Positions 17,102 through 25,650 of a stretch of DNA of 64,000 nucleotides are shown here, piece after piece (position 1 is the first letter of the stretch; every line of letters begins with the position of its first letter). Both the position numbers and the translations under genes were made by a program. Location: assembly GCA_013298595.1 (NCBI GenBank), contig JAAFIG010000009.1:62001-126000 (forward strand). The letters are read 5' to 3'. The notes under the pieces were generated by a model. It was not told where the DNA came from. It was given only the letters and a program-made list of their open reading frames with translations, and made no database searches. The DNA is from Deinococcales bacterium. Lineage in GTDB: Bacteria; Deinococcota; Deinococci; Deinococcales; JAAFIG01.

Positions 17102-17111
17102 AGTATAAACT
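17102..17111. promoter_or_regulatory. Overlapping divergent -10 boxes (PIG-L / GH20)
   Basis: TATACT on the minus strand (17102-17107) serves the PIG-L gene starting at 17094. TAAACT on the plus strand (17106-17111) is 9 bases before the GH20 ATG at 17121. The two boxes overlap by two bases, so the polymerase can probably bind in only one direction at a time. Confidence 0.55.
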
Positions 17112-17120
17112 AATGGCATC

Positions 17121-18596
17121 ATGATTCCTATTGCCAACAGCGTTGCTATCTTGCAGGGCAGTTTTGATTGCTCGAGTCACTTAACCATCACTTGTAGCCA
17201 AGAAGCATTTTGGGAAGCAAAGAAATTAGCTGTTGCTCTTGAGCAAAAACTGGGTTTGCCATTCGCTGTGAAAATTGCCGAAGTACTAACTGGTGGGATT
17301 CATCTTGAAGTTCAGCAACTCGAGCATCCAGAAGGGTACGAACTCGAGATTCGTGCCAGTGGTGTGAGCTTAATTGGTAGTTTAGCGGGTTTATTTTATG
17401 CTGGTCAAACATTGTTACAGCGATTAAACGGCTCGAGACTTGAAGCTGTCAAAATTGTAGATAGCCCACGATTTACTTGGCGTGGTTCGCATTTGGATGT
17501 CTCGAGGCATTTTATGCCTTTTGCGTTTTTGAAAAAATTTGTGGATTTACTGGCAAAACACAAAATGAATATCCTGCATTTGCACCTGACCGACGATCAA
17601 GGCTGGCGGCTCGAGATTAAAAAATATCCGCGTTTAACCGAAATTGGTGCGTGGCGCAAAAAAACATTAGTTGGTCATGGGTTGAGCGAACCAAAACAAT
17701 TTAACAACACACCACATGGTGGTTTTTACACCCGAACCGAAATGCTCGAGCTTGTTGCTTATGCAGCCGAACGCCATATCGCAATTGTGCCTGAAATCGA
17801 AATGCCTGGTCATGCCACGGCAGCACTGGCTGCTTACCCAGAATTTGGCAACACTGGTATTGCACCCGAAGTTTGCCCATATTGGGGTGTGATCGAAACA
17901 GTCTTTAGCCCAGAAGAAAAAACATTCACTTTTCTCGAGGATGTTCTTGGAGAAGTGCTCGAGATTTTCCCCAGCCAGTACATTCACATTGGTGGTGATG
18001 AATGCCCGAAAAAAGAATGGCAAGAAAGTGCTGTAGCACAAGCCATTATGCAAGAAAATCACCTTGAGGATGAAGAAGCCTTACAAAGTTATTTTGTGGG
18101 TCGTATCAACACCTTTTTACAAAGCAAGGGGCGCAAAATGATCGGTTGGGACGAAATTCTCGAAGGTGGTTTAACCAAAGGTGCGACTGTCATGTCATGG
18201 CGCGGCGAAGCAGGTGGCATTATTGCCGCAAAAGCTGGTCATGATGTGGTCATGACCCCAGGCACCCATGTTTACTTTGACCACTACCAAACCAAACAGC
18301 CAGAACTCGAGCCACTTGCTATTGGTGGTTGTACAACACTCGAGAAAGTGTATGGATACGAACCCATCCCTGCTGAATTAAACGCACTCGAGGCAAAACA
18401 TGTACTCGGCAGTCAAAGTCAACTCTGGTCAGAATACATTCCAACCCCAGAAGATGTTGAACGGATGGCATTCCCACGCTTATGCGCCTTGTCCGAAGTG
18501 CTTTGGAGTGACCCAACAACAAGGGATTACAAGAATTTCCTCGAGCGCTTAGAACCTCATCTCAAGGCACTTGATGTGCAGTATCACGGAAAATAA
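17121..18596 (+). CDS. Beta-N-acetylhexosaminidase, GH20
   Basis: The 491-residue glycosidase has an N-terminal GH20b-type domain of about 115 residues, then the TIM barrel: RGSHLDVSRHFMPF, LHLHLTDDQGWRLEIK, GFYTRTEMLELVAYA, VPEIEMPGHATAALAA. The catalytic Asp-Glu pair is HIGGDECPKKEW, D293-E294. It releases terminal N-acetylglucosamine or N-acetylgalactosamine. No signal peptide is seen, so it should act in the cytoplasm on imported chitobiose or cell-wall fragments, in line with NagA encoded at 29.8 kb. It is divergent from PIG-L. Confidence 0.93.
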   Translation: MIPIANSVAILQGSFDCSSHLTITCSQEAFWEAKKLAVALEQKLGLPFAVKIAEVLTGGIHLEVQQLEHPEGYELEIRASGVSLIGSLAGLFYAGQTLLQRLNGSRLEAVKIVDSPRFTWRGSHLDVSRHFMPFAFLKKFVDLLAKHKMNILHLHLTDDQGWRLEIKKYPRLTEIGAWRKKTLVGHGLSEPKQFNNTPHGGFYTRTEMLELVAYAAERHIAIVPEIEMPGHATAALAAYPEFGNTGIAPEVCPYWGVIETVFSPEEKTFTFLEDVLGEVLEIFPSQYIHIGGDECPKKEWQESAVAQAIMQENHLEDEEALQSYFVGRINTFLQSKGRKMIGWDEILEGGLTKGATVMSWRGEAGGIIAAKAGHDVVMTPGTHVYFDHYQTKQPELEPLAIGGCTTLEKVYGYEPIPAELNALEAKHVLGSQSQLWSEYIPTPEDVERMAFPRLCALSEVLWSDPTTRDYKNFLERLEPHLKALDVQYHGK

Positions 18597-18597
18597 A

Positions 18598-18633
18598 TTT
18601 GTCACCCGAATCTTGTAAAACTCGGGTGACAAA
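18598..18633. terminator. 12-bp hairpin between convergent genes
   Basis: TTTGTCACCCGA and TCGGGTGACAAA form a perfect 12-base-pair stem around a 12-base loop, directly after the GH20 stop. It sits between convergent genes and is likely to act on both strands, though a long T-run is missing. Confidence 0.65.
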
Positions 18634-18657
18634 TGAGCTATTAACACTCATAGCTCA
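18634..18657. terminator. Second hairpin at the same convergent junction
   Basis: TGAGCTAT and ATAGCTCA form an 8-base-pair stem with an 8-base loop, immediately beside the first hairpin and 6 bases from the end of the beta-helix gene. Confidence 0.5.
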
Positions 18658-18662
18658 ACCAG

Positions 18663-20633
18663 TTAGTACGCCCCTGCATTCCAACTGGTTCTTGGTTGTA
18701 AAGCAAAATTTACCGCTGCAAATCCTTGTGCTATTCCTGCACCAAGAACAGGTGAACCTACTTTTGGTTGCGCTGCAGTTGGCACAAAAAACTTTGTATT
18801 ACTTTGCTGAAAAGCACTGATATTCTCGAGCAATGGGTCTTTAAATTGGCTATTACTTTCCGAATTGACATTGGTTTTCCAAGCCGCAAGATCGTATGTC
18901 AGTAAATCCTTACCATTCCAACTGGTAAACGGTTTTGTAGCTGCACTGTAGTACACGTTATTAGAAAGTGTAATTCCTTGTAGTGCACCTGTTCTATCAC
19001 TGTACATCAAAGCATCTTGGTTAAAGCCATAAATCACGTTATTAGCAATAATATTACCCACATTTCGATTACCATTATCTTGGAGTTTAATACCCGCTGC
19101 ACTCGAGTTTGGGAATTCTGCGGCTGCCATAATAATAGTGTTATTAGCAATAATAGTATTTTTTAAAGCATGATATTGATTGGTTAATGCCCCTTCGGAA
19201 TAATCATAAATACTCAACCGATGTCCAATAATAATGTTGTTATAAACTTGTGAATTCGCCAGATTTGCTGCATTATTTGCTGCTGCTTCACTCGAGTTTT
19301 GTTCATCACCAAGTCCGATGCCAACACTAAATTTCCAAATATTATTATACGGGTATGATTCGTTCAAACCACTAAAAATAAAATCATTGGTATCTGGGTT
19401 TAAATCTATCGGGTGATTATAAATTAAGTTGTTACGCGCAATGTTATTGGGTTGATTATCAAAGTACATATTGACACTCCAATTATCAAACACCACATTT
19501 TGTTCAAAGATCGCCGAGCCATTCAGTTTCCCTGCGGTAGAACCATAGGAAGCAATTCCCTCGCCACCATTCATATGGACAATGTTCCCTCGAGCAATCG
19601 GGCGGTAATTGCCGCTCCAAGAAACTGCTCCAGGCCAGCTACCACCTGCTTCAACATAGCCGTTATTCCCTCGAGGGAAATTGATCAATACATTCTGGTA
19701 GATATTACTGTTAAGTACAGAATTATCTGTACTTTCCACACCCAGTGCGCTATTAGGAATAAATGCCACCGCTGCTTTACCATTAAATTTGATATTGCAA
19801 TGTTCTATTGTAATATGGCTACCATAACCCCAAATGCCATTTGAACCCGAACCGCGAATGGTCAAGCCCTTAAATACCAAATACTCTTTTTCGTAAAAAA
19901 ATACATGACTCTGATCCGCTGATAATTTTGGCACAACAATATCAGCCGTATTTGGGTCTACACCACCCATATCAGCCACAATATCGGTACCGTTAAACCA
20001 TTTACCATTACCGCTTTTCACACCAGTCAGACCTTCTTGTGGTGCGGTTGAACCATTTTGCCCTTGCCGTACTTGTTTGAGCACAATATCGTTTACTACA
20101 ACCGCAATTGGTTCGATATTCTGCCCTGCTTGCCAATCCGATTTTTTGGTTTTCCAAATTGAACCACTGACTTTTGTCCAAATACCTGTTTTATTCGAGC
20201 CATCTAGAATCACTTCGCCATCACCATACGAACCAAAGGTAATCGGTTTATCTTTTGTTCCAGACACGGGACTGATTAGACTTTCGCGGTATAAACCTTT
20301 ACGAATTAAAACAGTATCACCCGCTGCAATCATGGTTAGCGCTTTAGCAATAGTCTTAAAAGCCGTATTCGCTGATGTGCCATTGTTGGTATTGATACCA
20401 TTGGCACCATCTACATAATAGGTTACACCCGTACTCGAGGGTGGCACCGTGGGGATATCGGCTGTCCACACAGTCCATGGATATGCACCAACAGGCGGCG
20501 TAACAATTGGTGGTTGCACGGGCAATACAACTGGCGGTGCAACCACATTTGGTTGTTGACACGCACTTAAAAACACACTGACTATTAGAACGGTAGTGGT
20601 GCTTATTATTTTATAAAAAGATGATTGCAACAT
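18663..20633 (-). CDS. Right-handed parallel beta-helix lipoprotein
   Basis: The 656-residue protein has a lipoprotein signal peptide ending in the lipobox LSAC, followed by a Pro/Val-rich linker (VVAPPVVLPVQPP). It then begins a DUF1565-like region (YYVDGANGINTNNGTSANTA, DTVLIRKGLYRESL) and continues as a parallel beta-helix rich in Asn and Gly ladders (NNAIIN- and NNVIYG-type turns). Such proteins bind or cleave polysaccharides; no catalytic set can be named. The ribosome site GGAG lies 5 bases before ATG 20633. CTCGAG is sparse (6 in about 2 kb). Confidence 0.82.
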   Translation of the reverse strand: MLQSSFYKIISTTTVLIVSVFLSACQQPNVVAPPVVLPVQPPIVTPPVGAYPWTVWTADIPTVPPSSTGVTYYVDGANGINTNNGTSANTAFKTIAKALTMIAAGDTVLIRKGLYRESLISPVSGTKDKPITFGSYGDGEVILDGSNKTGIWTKVSGSIWKTKKSDWQAGQNIEPIAVVVNDIVLKQVRQGQNGSTAPQEGLTGVKSGNGKWFNGTDIVADMGGVDPNTADIVVPKLSADQSHVFFYEKEYLVFKGLTIRGSGSNGIWGYGSHITIEHCNIKFNGKAAVAFIPNSALGVESTDNSVLNSNIYQNVLINFPRGNNGYVEAGGSWPGAVSWSGNYRPIARGNIVHMNGGEGIASYGSTAGKLNGSAIFEQNVVFDNWSVNMYFDNQPNNIARNNLIYNHPIDLNPDTNDFIFSGLNESYPYNNIWKFSVGIGLGDEQNSSEAAANNAANLANSQVYNNIIIGHRLSIYDYSEGALTNQYHALKNTIIANNTIIMAAAEFPNSSAAGIKLQDNGNRNVGNIIANNVIYGFNQDALMYSDRTGALQGITLSNNVYYSAATKPFTSWNGKDLLTYDLAAWKTNVNSESNSQFKDPLLENISAFQQSNTKFFVPTAAQPKVGSPVLGAGIAQGFAAVNFALQPRTSWNAGAY

Positions 20634-20667
20634 ATATTCTCCAATTTCCAAGGTATTACTGCTTTAC

Positions 20668-20695
20668 ACTATACTTAACACCTTCTCGAGAACAA
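20668..20695 (-). promoter_or_regulatory. Promoter of the beta-helix lipoprotein gene
   Basis: TTGTTC (20690-20695), a 16-base spacer and TATAGT (20668-20673) on the minus strand. It leaves a leader of about 28 bases with a ribosome site, unlike the leaderless genes. Confidence 0.55.
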
Positions 20696-20710
20696 TTAAA
20701 AATCTAACGA

Positions 20711-20739
20711 TTCCACACCTACGTTCAACGCGTTAGAAT
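20711..20739 (+). promoter_or_regulatory. Leaderless promoter of ribF
   Basis: TTCCAC (20711-20716), a 17-base spacer and TAGAAT (20734-20739), then 6 bases to the ATG at 20746. Confidence 0.65.
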
Positions 20740-20745
20740 CTGCTC

Positions 20746-21642
20746 ATGCGCGTTTACCAATCTTCGTTTGATCGCCCTAAAACCAACAGTGTTGTTGCCA
20801 TTGGTAGCTTTGATGGTTTACATCTTGGACATTTAGCTTTGCTCGAGAAATTAAAACAATTAGCAACCGAAAATCATGTACCAAGCGTAGTTTTTACTTT
20901 TGACCAACCAACTAGGGTTTTGTTGCAAGGTAGTAAATTCTTGTATTCCTTAGCCGAAAAACTTGAGATTCTACAAAGTCTTGGGATTGCCGAAGTGATT
21001 GCTGTACCGTTTACCAAGGAATTCTCGAGCCGAGCACCCAGTGCTTTTTTAGAAGATGTGAAAACCCTCAATCCTAAAAGTATTGTGGTCGGTTACGATT
21101 TTCGTTTTGGACAAAACCGAACTGGCGGTATTGCCGACCTTGAAACCGTTGCACCTGTGTACAGCCTCGAGATGCAAACCTTAAACGGACAAGCCGTTCA
21201 TGCCTCGAGTATTCGTACTGCGCTCGAAAATGCCGATATTACCAGTGCCAATGCGATGCTCGGACGTGCCTATCATGCCAGTGGCGTGGTGGTACTCGGA
21301 CAGCAATTGGGGCGAACAATTGGTACACCCACAGCCAATATCGCTGTACCAGAGGGGAAATTACTCCCCAAAGGTGTGTATGCTGTACAACTCGAGACAC
21401 CCGAAGGTACTTGGCACAATGCCATTGCTAACATTGGCACACGTCCAACCATTGGTGGTATGACCGAGAGTTTTGAAGTCCATATTTTTGATTTTGCATC
21501 CGATATTTACGGACTCGAAGTCAGTGTGCAATTCAAGCATTTTATACGAGCAGAACAAAAATTTGCTGGGTTGCCTGCTTTAATGGCGCAACTCGAGACG
21601 GATAAGATGCAGGCTCGAGCTTTGTTAGCAAAAATAGGTTGA
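20746..21642 (+). CDS. ribF: Bifunctional riboflavin kinase / FAD synthetase
   Basis: The 298-residue enzyme converts riboflavin to FMN and FAD. The N-terminal FAD-synthetase half has the nucleotidyltransferase motif GSFDGLHLGHLAL (residues 20-32) and VGYDFRFGQNRTGG. The C-terminal riboflavin-kinase half has GRTIGTPTANIAVPEGKLLPKGVYAV and NIGTRPTIGG, followed by EVHIFDF. Length and motifs are standard. The gene stands alone and is probably leaderless. Confidence 0.96.
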   Translation: MRVYQSSFDRPKTNSVVAIGSFDGLHLGHLALLEKLKQLATENHVPSVVFTFDQPTRVLLQGSKFLYSLAEKLEILQSLGIAEVIAVPFTKEFSSRAPSAFLEDVKTLNPKSIVVGYDFRFGQNRTGGIADLETVAPVYSLEMQTLNGQAVHASSIRTALENADITSANAMLGRAYHASGVVVLGQQLGRTIGTPTANIAVPEGKLLPKGVYAVQLETPEGTWHNAIANIGTRPTIGGMTESFEVHIFDFASDIYGLEVSVQFKHFIRAEQKFAGLPALMAQLETDKMQARALLAKIG

Positions 21643-21717
21643 TTTGTCAGGGCGAGGCGTGACTGTTTTGATTCTAAGACTCACCTTTCGGGCAGAATCG
21701 CTCGCTGCTGCAGTTTA

Positions 21718-22956
21718 TTATTGTGATCGCCAAGTTTTCATGTCTAGCACCGTACCACTGTGCCTTGATTGCTCGAGGGCAAAAGCCAGTATGTGACTCT
21801 CGAGGTATTCTTGTGGTTCGGCTCGAGTGTTGTTTTTGACAGCTTCGATAAAGGCTTGGGTTAAACCTGCATCGCCACCACCATGTCCGTTTTGGGTAGC
21901 GAACTTAATCACCTCTCCTCCACCGTGGAAACTGGTTTGGTAATCGTGTGGCTCGAGGCGAATTTCTTGTTGACTGGCTTTGAATACGCCTCGCAAGGTG
22001 GCTTTTGTGCCATCAAAGCGCAAACTCCTGCCTTCTTCGCTGCTGTGTCCGTGCATAGCAAATGTACCAGTTGCTCCGTTCTCGAGTAAAAAACTTGCTA
22101 CTTGATGATCTACAACCGTATTATCCATGCGGTAGACGCAACGCCCATAATCAGTTGTCTCAAGGGCAACTTTTCGCCCTGCAATGCTCGAGTCAGTGCT
22201 GATAACTGTAGCTGGGAATGCCAGTGGTTCTTGTAAATAAATTTTTGCCGCATGAAAAGCACAGGTTTCTTCGACGGGGCAACCATCTAAGCAGCATTTT
22301 GGTGCGTCTGTGGGTGCATTCTCGAGGGTGAAGTGCTGCAAACTACCAAAGCTCGAGAGCGTGGCAATTTGCGAACCTGTAATCCATGAAATTAAATCCA
22401 AATCGTGTGAGCATTTTGCGAGAATCATTGGGCTGCTGGTGTCTTCGCGTCGCCAATTGCCGCGTACATAACTATGGGCATAATGTGAACTCGAGACATT
22501 TTCACGCCAATCAAAATTGATAATTTGCCCTAAAGCACCACTTTGCACAATCTGACGAACTTTTTGAAAAAAAGCTGTGAAACGTAATACATACCCCAGC
22601 ATCACCACGCCACTCGAGGCTTGAGCTGCGGCTAAAACGCGTTTTGTTCCTGCTAGTGTACTTGCCACGGGTTTCTCGAGCATCACATGTTTATTGGCAG
22701 CTAGGACAGTTAAAGCAGCTTCTTCGTGCAGCACATCTGGCAAACAAATAAACACTACTTCAGCTTTTGCAACAGCGTCTTGCCAACTCGAGAATTGATA
22801 CGCTGGCGCAATACCGTGTGCCACAGCAAAACGTTCGCGTTTCGCAACATCTATATCTGCTACAGCCACAAATTGCAATTGATCTGAATGCTCGAGAGCG
22901 TAACGCCCGTAAACATCAAAACCTCGGTTGCCTGCCCCTAGCATCACAGCTTTCAT
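21718..22956 (-). CDS. Gfo/Idh/MocA family oxidoreductase
   Basis: The 412-residue protein has a Rossmann NAD(P) site LGAGNRGFDVYGR at the N-terminus, the family motif LEKPVAS with the catalytic lysine, and a later GHGGGDAGLTQAFIEAV segment. An unusual cysteine cluster (CCLDGCPVEETC, near residue 215) suggests a metal site. Sugar or inositol dehydrogenation is typical of the family; the substrate is unknown. It shares a two-way promoter with the cupin gene. Confidence 0.87.
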   Translation of the reverse strand: MKAVMLGAGNRGFDVYGRYALEHSDQLQFVAVADIDVAKRERFAVAHGIAPAYQFSSWQDAVAKAEVVFICLPDVLHEEAALTVLAANKHVMLEKPVASTLAGTKRVLAAAQASSGVVMLGYVLRFTAFFQKVRQIVQSGALGQIINFDWRENVSSSHYAHSYVRGNWRREDTSSPMILAKCSHDLDLISWITGSQIATLSSFGSLQHFTLENAPTDAPKCCLDGCPVEETCAFHAAKIYLQEPLAFPATVISTDSSIAGRKVALETTDYGRCVYRMDNTVVDHQVASFLLENGATGTFAMHGHSSEEGRSLRFDGTKATLRGVFKASQQEIRLEPHDYQTSFHGGGEVIKFATQNGHGGGDAGLTQAFIEAVKNNTRAEPQEYLESHILAFALEQSRHSGTVLDMKTWRSQ

Positions 22957-22963
22957 AATTTCG

Positions 22964-22970
22964 GTATTAT
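22964..22970. promoter_or_regulatory. Shared divergent leaderless promoter
   Basis: TAATAC on the minus strand (22964-22969) is 7 bases before ATG 22956. TATTAT on the plus strand (22965-22970) is 6 bases before ATG 22977. The two -10 elements share five base pairs, so a single A/T box serves both directions, with start sites about 21 bases apart. Confidence 0.7.
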
Positions 22971-22976
22971 CGCACG

Positions 22977-23471
22977 ATGACTGCCGAAAAAATCATTGAA
23001 ATTCTGGGATTACAACCACATCCTCGAGAAGGCGGGTATTTCCTCGAGTCTTACCGCTCAAAACGCGTTTTGCCACCGCTCGAGACGCATCCCAATCCGC
23101 GTCTTGAAAGCACCGCAATTTATTATTTACTAACCCCAGAGACTTTCTCGAGATTACATAAACTTTGTGGTGATGAAGTTTTTCATCATTATGCAGGCGA
23201 TGCTGTGGAAATGCTGCAATTATTCCCTGATGGCAGCAGTCAAAAATTGATAATTGGTAAGGATTTAGAGCGTGGTCAGCGCCCACAAGTTGTTGCACCA
23301 GCCCATGTCTGGCAAGGCTCGAGATTAATGGATGGTGGGCAATGGGCTTTATTGGGTTGCACAGTCGCACCGGGTTTTGAATACGAGGATTACATTGACG
23401 AAACGAGCGCTTTTTTTCTCGAGCGTTACCCTCACGAAATTGAGTTAATTACAGCACTAACCCCAGATTAA
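22977..23471 (+). CDS. Cupin-fold protein, DUF985 family
   Basis: The 164-residue protein shows the DUF985 pattern: ILGLQPHPREGGYFLESYRS, then STAIYYLLTPETFSRLHKL, EVFHHYAGDAVEMLQLFPDG and a final CTVAPGFEYEDY. The fold is a cupin barrel. Some relatives bind sugar-nucleotide-like ligands, but no reaction is established for the family. It is divergent from the Gfo/Idh oxidoreductase and shares its promoter, hinting at common use. Confidence 0.88.
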   Translation: MTAEKIIEILGLQPHPREGGYFLESYRSKRVLPPLETHPNPRLESTAIYYLLTPETFSRLHKLCGDEVFHHYAGDAVEMLQLFPDGSSQKLIIGKDLERGQRPQVVAPAHVWQGSRLMDGGQWALLGCTVAPGFEYEDYIDETSAFFLERYPHEIELITALTPD

Positions 23472-23486
23472 ATGCAAACTCGAGTA

Positions 23487-23930
23487 TCAAAATTTGATTT
23501 CGTAAAATGGATGGGCTGAGTCTGAATCGGTCGTACCTGAATACCCTAAACGATTGTAAAATGCAATCGCGCTTTGACTTGCGTACCATTCAAACCAAGT
23601 CCCACCAATGCTTTTTGCCCAATCTCGAGTGGTTTCAAATAATGCTTTGCCAATTCCTAAGCGTTGATACTCTGGATGAACATATAAACTCGAGAAACGA
23701 ATTTGCTTACGTCCACTCATGATGTACTCCTGCCACACATGTGCCATCGCAATACCAACAATGCGCCCCTCAAGTTCTGCGACAAGAATACCTTGGGAAT
23801 CGGATTCAAGTTGTTGTTTAAACCGAGTAAAAGCTGCCTCGAGTGAATCTACTGGGCGGTCGTACTCGAGGAACGGATAGAACATGTCCCAATCGGTTTC
23901 TAAGGCACGACGAACATGATAGTTAAGCAT
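23487..23930 (-). CDS. GNAT family N-acetyltransferase
   Basis: The 147-residue protein has the acetyl-CoA-binding core SSLYVHPEYQRLGIGKALFETT (motif Q/R-x-x-G-x-G/A as QRLGIG) followed by WFEWYASQSAIAFYNRLGY, typical of small GNAT enzymes. The substrate is unknown. ATG 23930 follows TAAACT by 6 bases. It is convergent with the cupin gene. Confidence 0.88.
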   Translation of the reverse strand: MLNYHVRRALETDWDMFYPFLEYDRPVDSLEAAFTRFKQQLESDSQGILVAELEGRIVGIAMAHVWQEYIMSGRKQIRFSSLYVHPEYQRLGIGKALFETTRDWAKSIGGTWFEWYASQSAIAFYNRLGYSGTTDSDSAHPFYEIKF

Positions 23931-23936
23931 GGTTTG

Positions 23937-23942
23937 AGTTTA
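23937..23942 (-). promoter_or_regulatory. -10 box of the GNAT gene
   Basis: TAAACT on the minus strand, 6 bases before the ATG at 23930. Confidence 0.55.
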
Positions 23943-23977
23943 CAAAATCTTCGGTACCAGAACATCATTCAAATGAC

Positions 23978-24919
23978 TTACAACCAAGTTTGCATTTGCT
24001 GCTGGGTTAAATTCCCGCCACAAATAATTGTAGCCACTCGAGCATCTGCAAATTGCTTTGGATGCTCGAGTAATGCTGCAATACCCACCGCCCCAGATGG
24101 TTCAACTACCAAGCCAAGGTGTTGATGTAATAATTTCATTGCCTCGAGAATAGCAGCATCCGAGACTAGCAAGCCATCATCCACAATGCCATTCATATCT
24201 TCTAACGCTTCAAGAATCGGTTCACGCACACCAATTCCATCGGCTATTGTGTTGACACTATCATGCCGAATAATTTTTCCTGCTCGCCAAGACTCGAGCA
24301 TACTTGGTGCACCAGCCGCACAAATTGCAAAAACTTTAGCCCTCGAGTTAGCTTTGATATATCGTGCCACACCATTAAGAAGTGCACCATTACCTAGTGG
24401 AATCAGTACTGCATCAAAGTCTTGACCTTGCAATAACTCGAGTCCAATTGTACCAGCCCCTTCCGAGATTAGTGGCTCGAGTCCATCTTCGACCATGTAC
24501 GCATTATTCTGCACTGCCCATTTTTTCGCTTCGAGTTTCGCCGCATCAAAATCCTCGCCTTGTAAAATGACTTTTGCACCCAATGCTCGCATTCGCTCAA
24601 GTTTTAATGGGTTGGCATGAACACTGGCAAAGACAGTTAAATCAATGTTTTTAGCCCGACAAGCATATGCCATAGCTTGACCGAAATTACCAGCACTACC
24701 GCAAACAAGTTTAGCTGTTTGATCTAAGCTCGAGACAAAATGCGCTGCCCCACGACCTTTGAAACTACGAATAGGGTTAAGGGTTTCGATTTTCACAGTC
24801 ACTCGAGTATTCAGTACTGCCGATAATACTTCCGATTCGTATTGTGGACTGTTGAGAAATTCAGATGGAATGGTTTGCATGGCGTTTTGAATAGATTCGA
24901 GACGAAGGCGATGATTCAT
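23978..24919 (-). CDS. Threonine/serine dehydratase-like PLP enzyme
   Basis: The 313-residue fold-type II PLP enzyme has the Schiff-base lysine K54 in SFKGRGA, the CGSAGNFGQAMAYACR substrate loop and the phosphate cup PLGNGALLNG. Length and motifs fit threonine/serine dehydratases or diaminopropionate-lyase-like relatives without a regulatory domain. It is third in an operon with an M20 peptidase and a nitrilase-type amidase; the ATG overlaps the upstream stop, with AAGGAG as ribosome site. A joint pathway, for instance freeing and deaminating an N-acylated or amidated amino acid, is inference. Confidence 0.85.
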   Translation of the reverse strand: MNHRLRLESIQNAMQTIPSEFLNSPQYESEVLSAVLNTRVTVKIETLNPIRSFKGRGAAHFVSSLDQTAKLVCGSAGNFGQAMAYACRAKNIDLTVFASVHANPLKLERMRALGAKVILQGEDFDAAKLEAKKWAVQNNAYMVEDGLEPLISEGAGTIGLELLQGQDFDAVLIPLGNGALLNGVARYIKANSRAKVFAICAAGAPSMLESWRAGKIIRHDSVNTIADGIGVREPILEALEDMNGIVDDGLLVSDAAILEAMKLLHQHLGLVVEPSGAVGIAALLEHPKQFADARVATIICGGNLTQQQMQTWL

Positions 24920-25650
24920 AGGTTCTCCTTAAAAATGCTTGCCGAAGCAACGCCAATTTCAAATTCTGAAACTGCGTTCATCAATTCACCTGTGGGACTG
25001 TAGATTTGCGTACAACCATAACTTAGGCTCGAGTGATGATTACCAGTCACATCGGCTGAGACAATATAACAACCTGTTTCAATAGCACGAAGTCTTAGAT
25101 TTTCAGGGCTTTTTTCGCGCCAATTGGCTGCAATTTCCTTAGGCAAAGCATTGTTTAATGGCATGACAATAATCTTTGCTCCTGCCACAGCGACTCGAGC
25201 CGCAGCTTCTGGAAAATTCGCATCAGAGCAAATGTTAATACCAAAATTAGTGTTTGAAACTGTAAAAACTGGGTATTTATCTCCAGCTAAAAAGCACTTT
25301 TCATTAGGATGTGTTTTGCGGTACTTACCAAGTAATTTTCCATTGGAAATGACAACAGCCGTATTGAAAAGATTTGCACCAACAGATTCGATTAACCCAA
25401 GTACAATGGTACTTTTGAATGGCTTGAGTTGATATAAAATATCTTGAAACTTTGCGCTTTCCAAGTCCAGCGCAACGACGCTTGCTTCAGCAACATTCGT
25501 AAAATAACCAGTTAAGAAACACTCAGGAAAAACAACCAAATCTACTTTTTGAATCTCTGATAACTGCAATCTTGTAAGTATCAACTCGAGATTTTGCTTT
25601 CGGCGAGAAGTTGCAAAAGGCATTTGGAAAGCAGCAATCGTCAAGCTCAC
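24916..25650 (-). CDS. Carbon-nitrogen hydrolase (nitrilase superfamily)
   Basis: The 244-residue amidase has the catalytic triad Glu-Lys-Cys as E43 (VVFPECFLTGYF), K112 (YRKTHPNEKC) and C141 (GINICSDANFPE). It cleaves an amide or carbamoyl bond on a small molecule in the cytoplasm. The GTG start at 25650 overlaps the M20 stop as GTGA, with AAGGAG 8 bases upstream; its own stop overlaps the PLP enzyme start. Typical length for the superfamily is 250-300 residues. Confidence 0.88.
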   Translation of the reverse strand: MSLTIAAFQMPFATSRRKQNLELILTRLQLSEIQKVDLVVFPECFLTGYFTNVAEASVVALDLESAKFQDILYQLKPFKSTIVLGLIESVGANLFNTAVVISNGKLLGKYRKTHPNEKCFLAGDKYPVFTVSNTNFGINICSDANFPEAAARVAVAGAKIIVMPLNNALPKEIAANWREKSPENLRLRAIETGCYIVSADVTGNHHSSLSYGCTQIYSPTGELMNAVSEFEIGVASASIFKENL

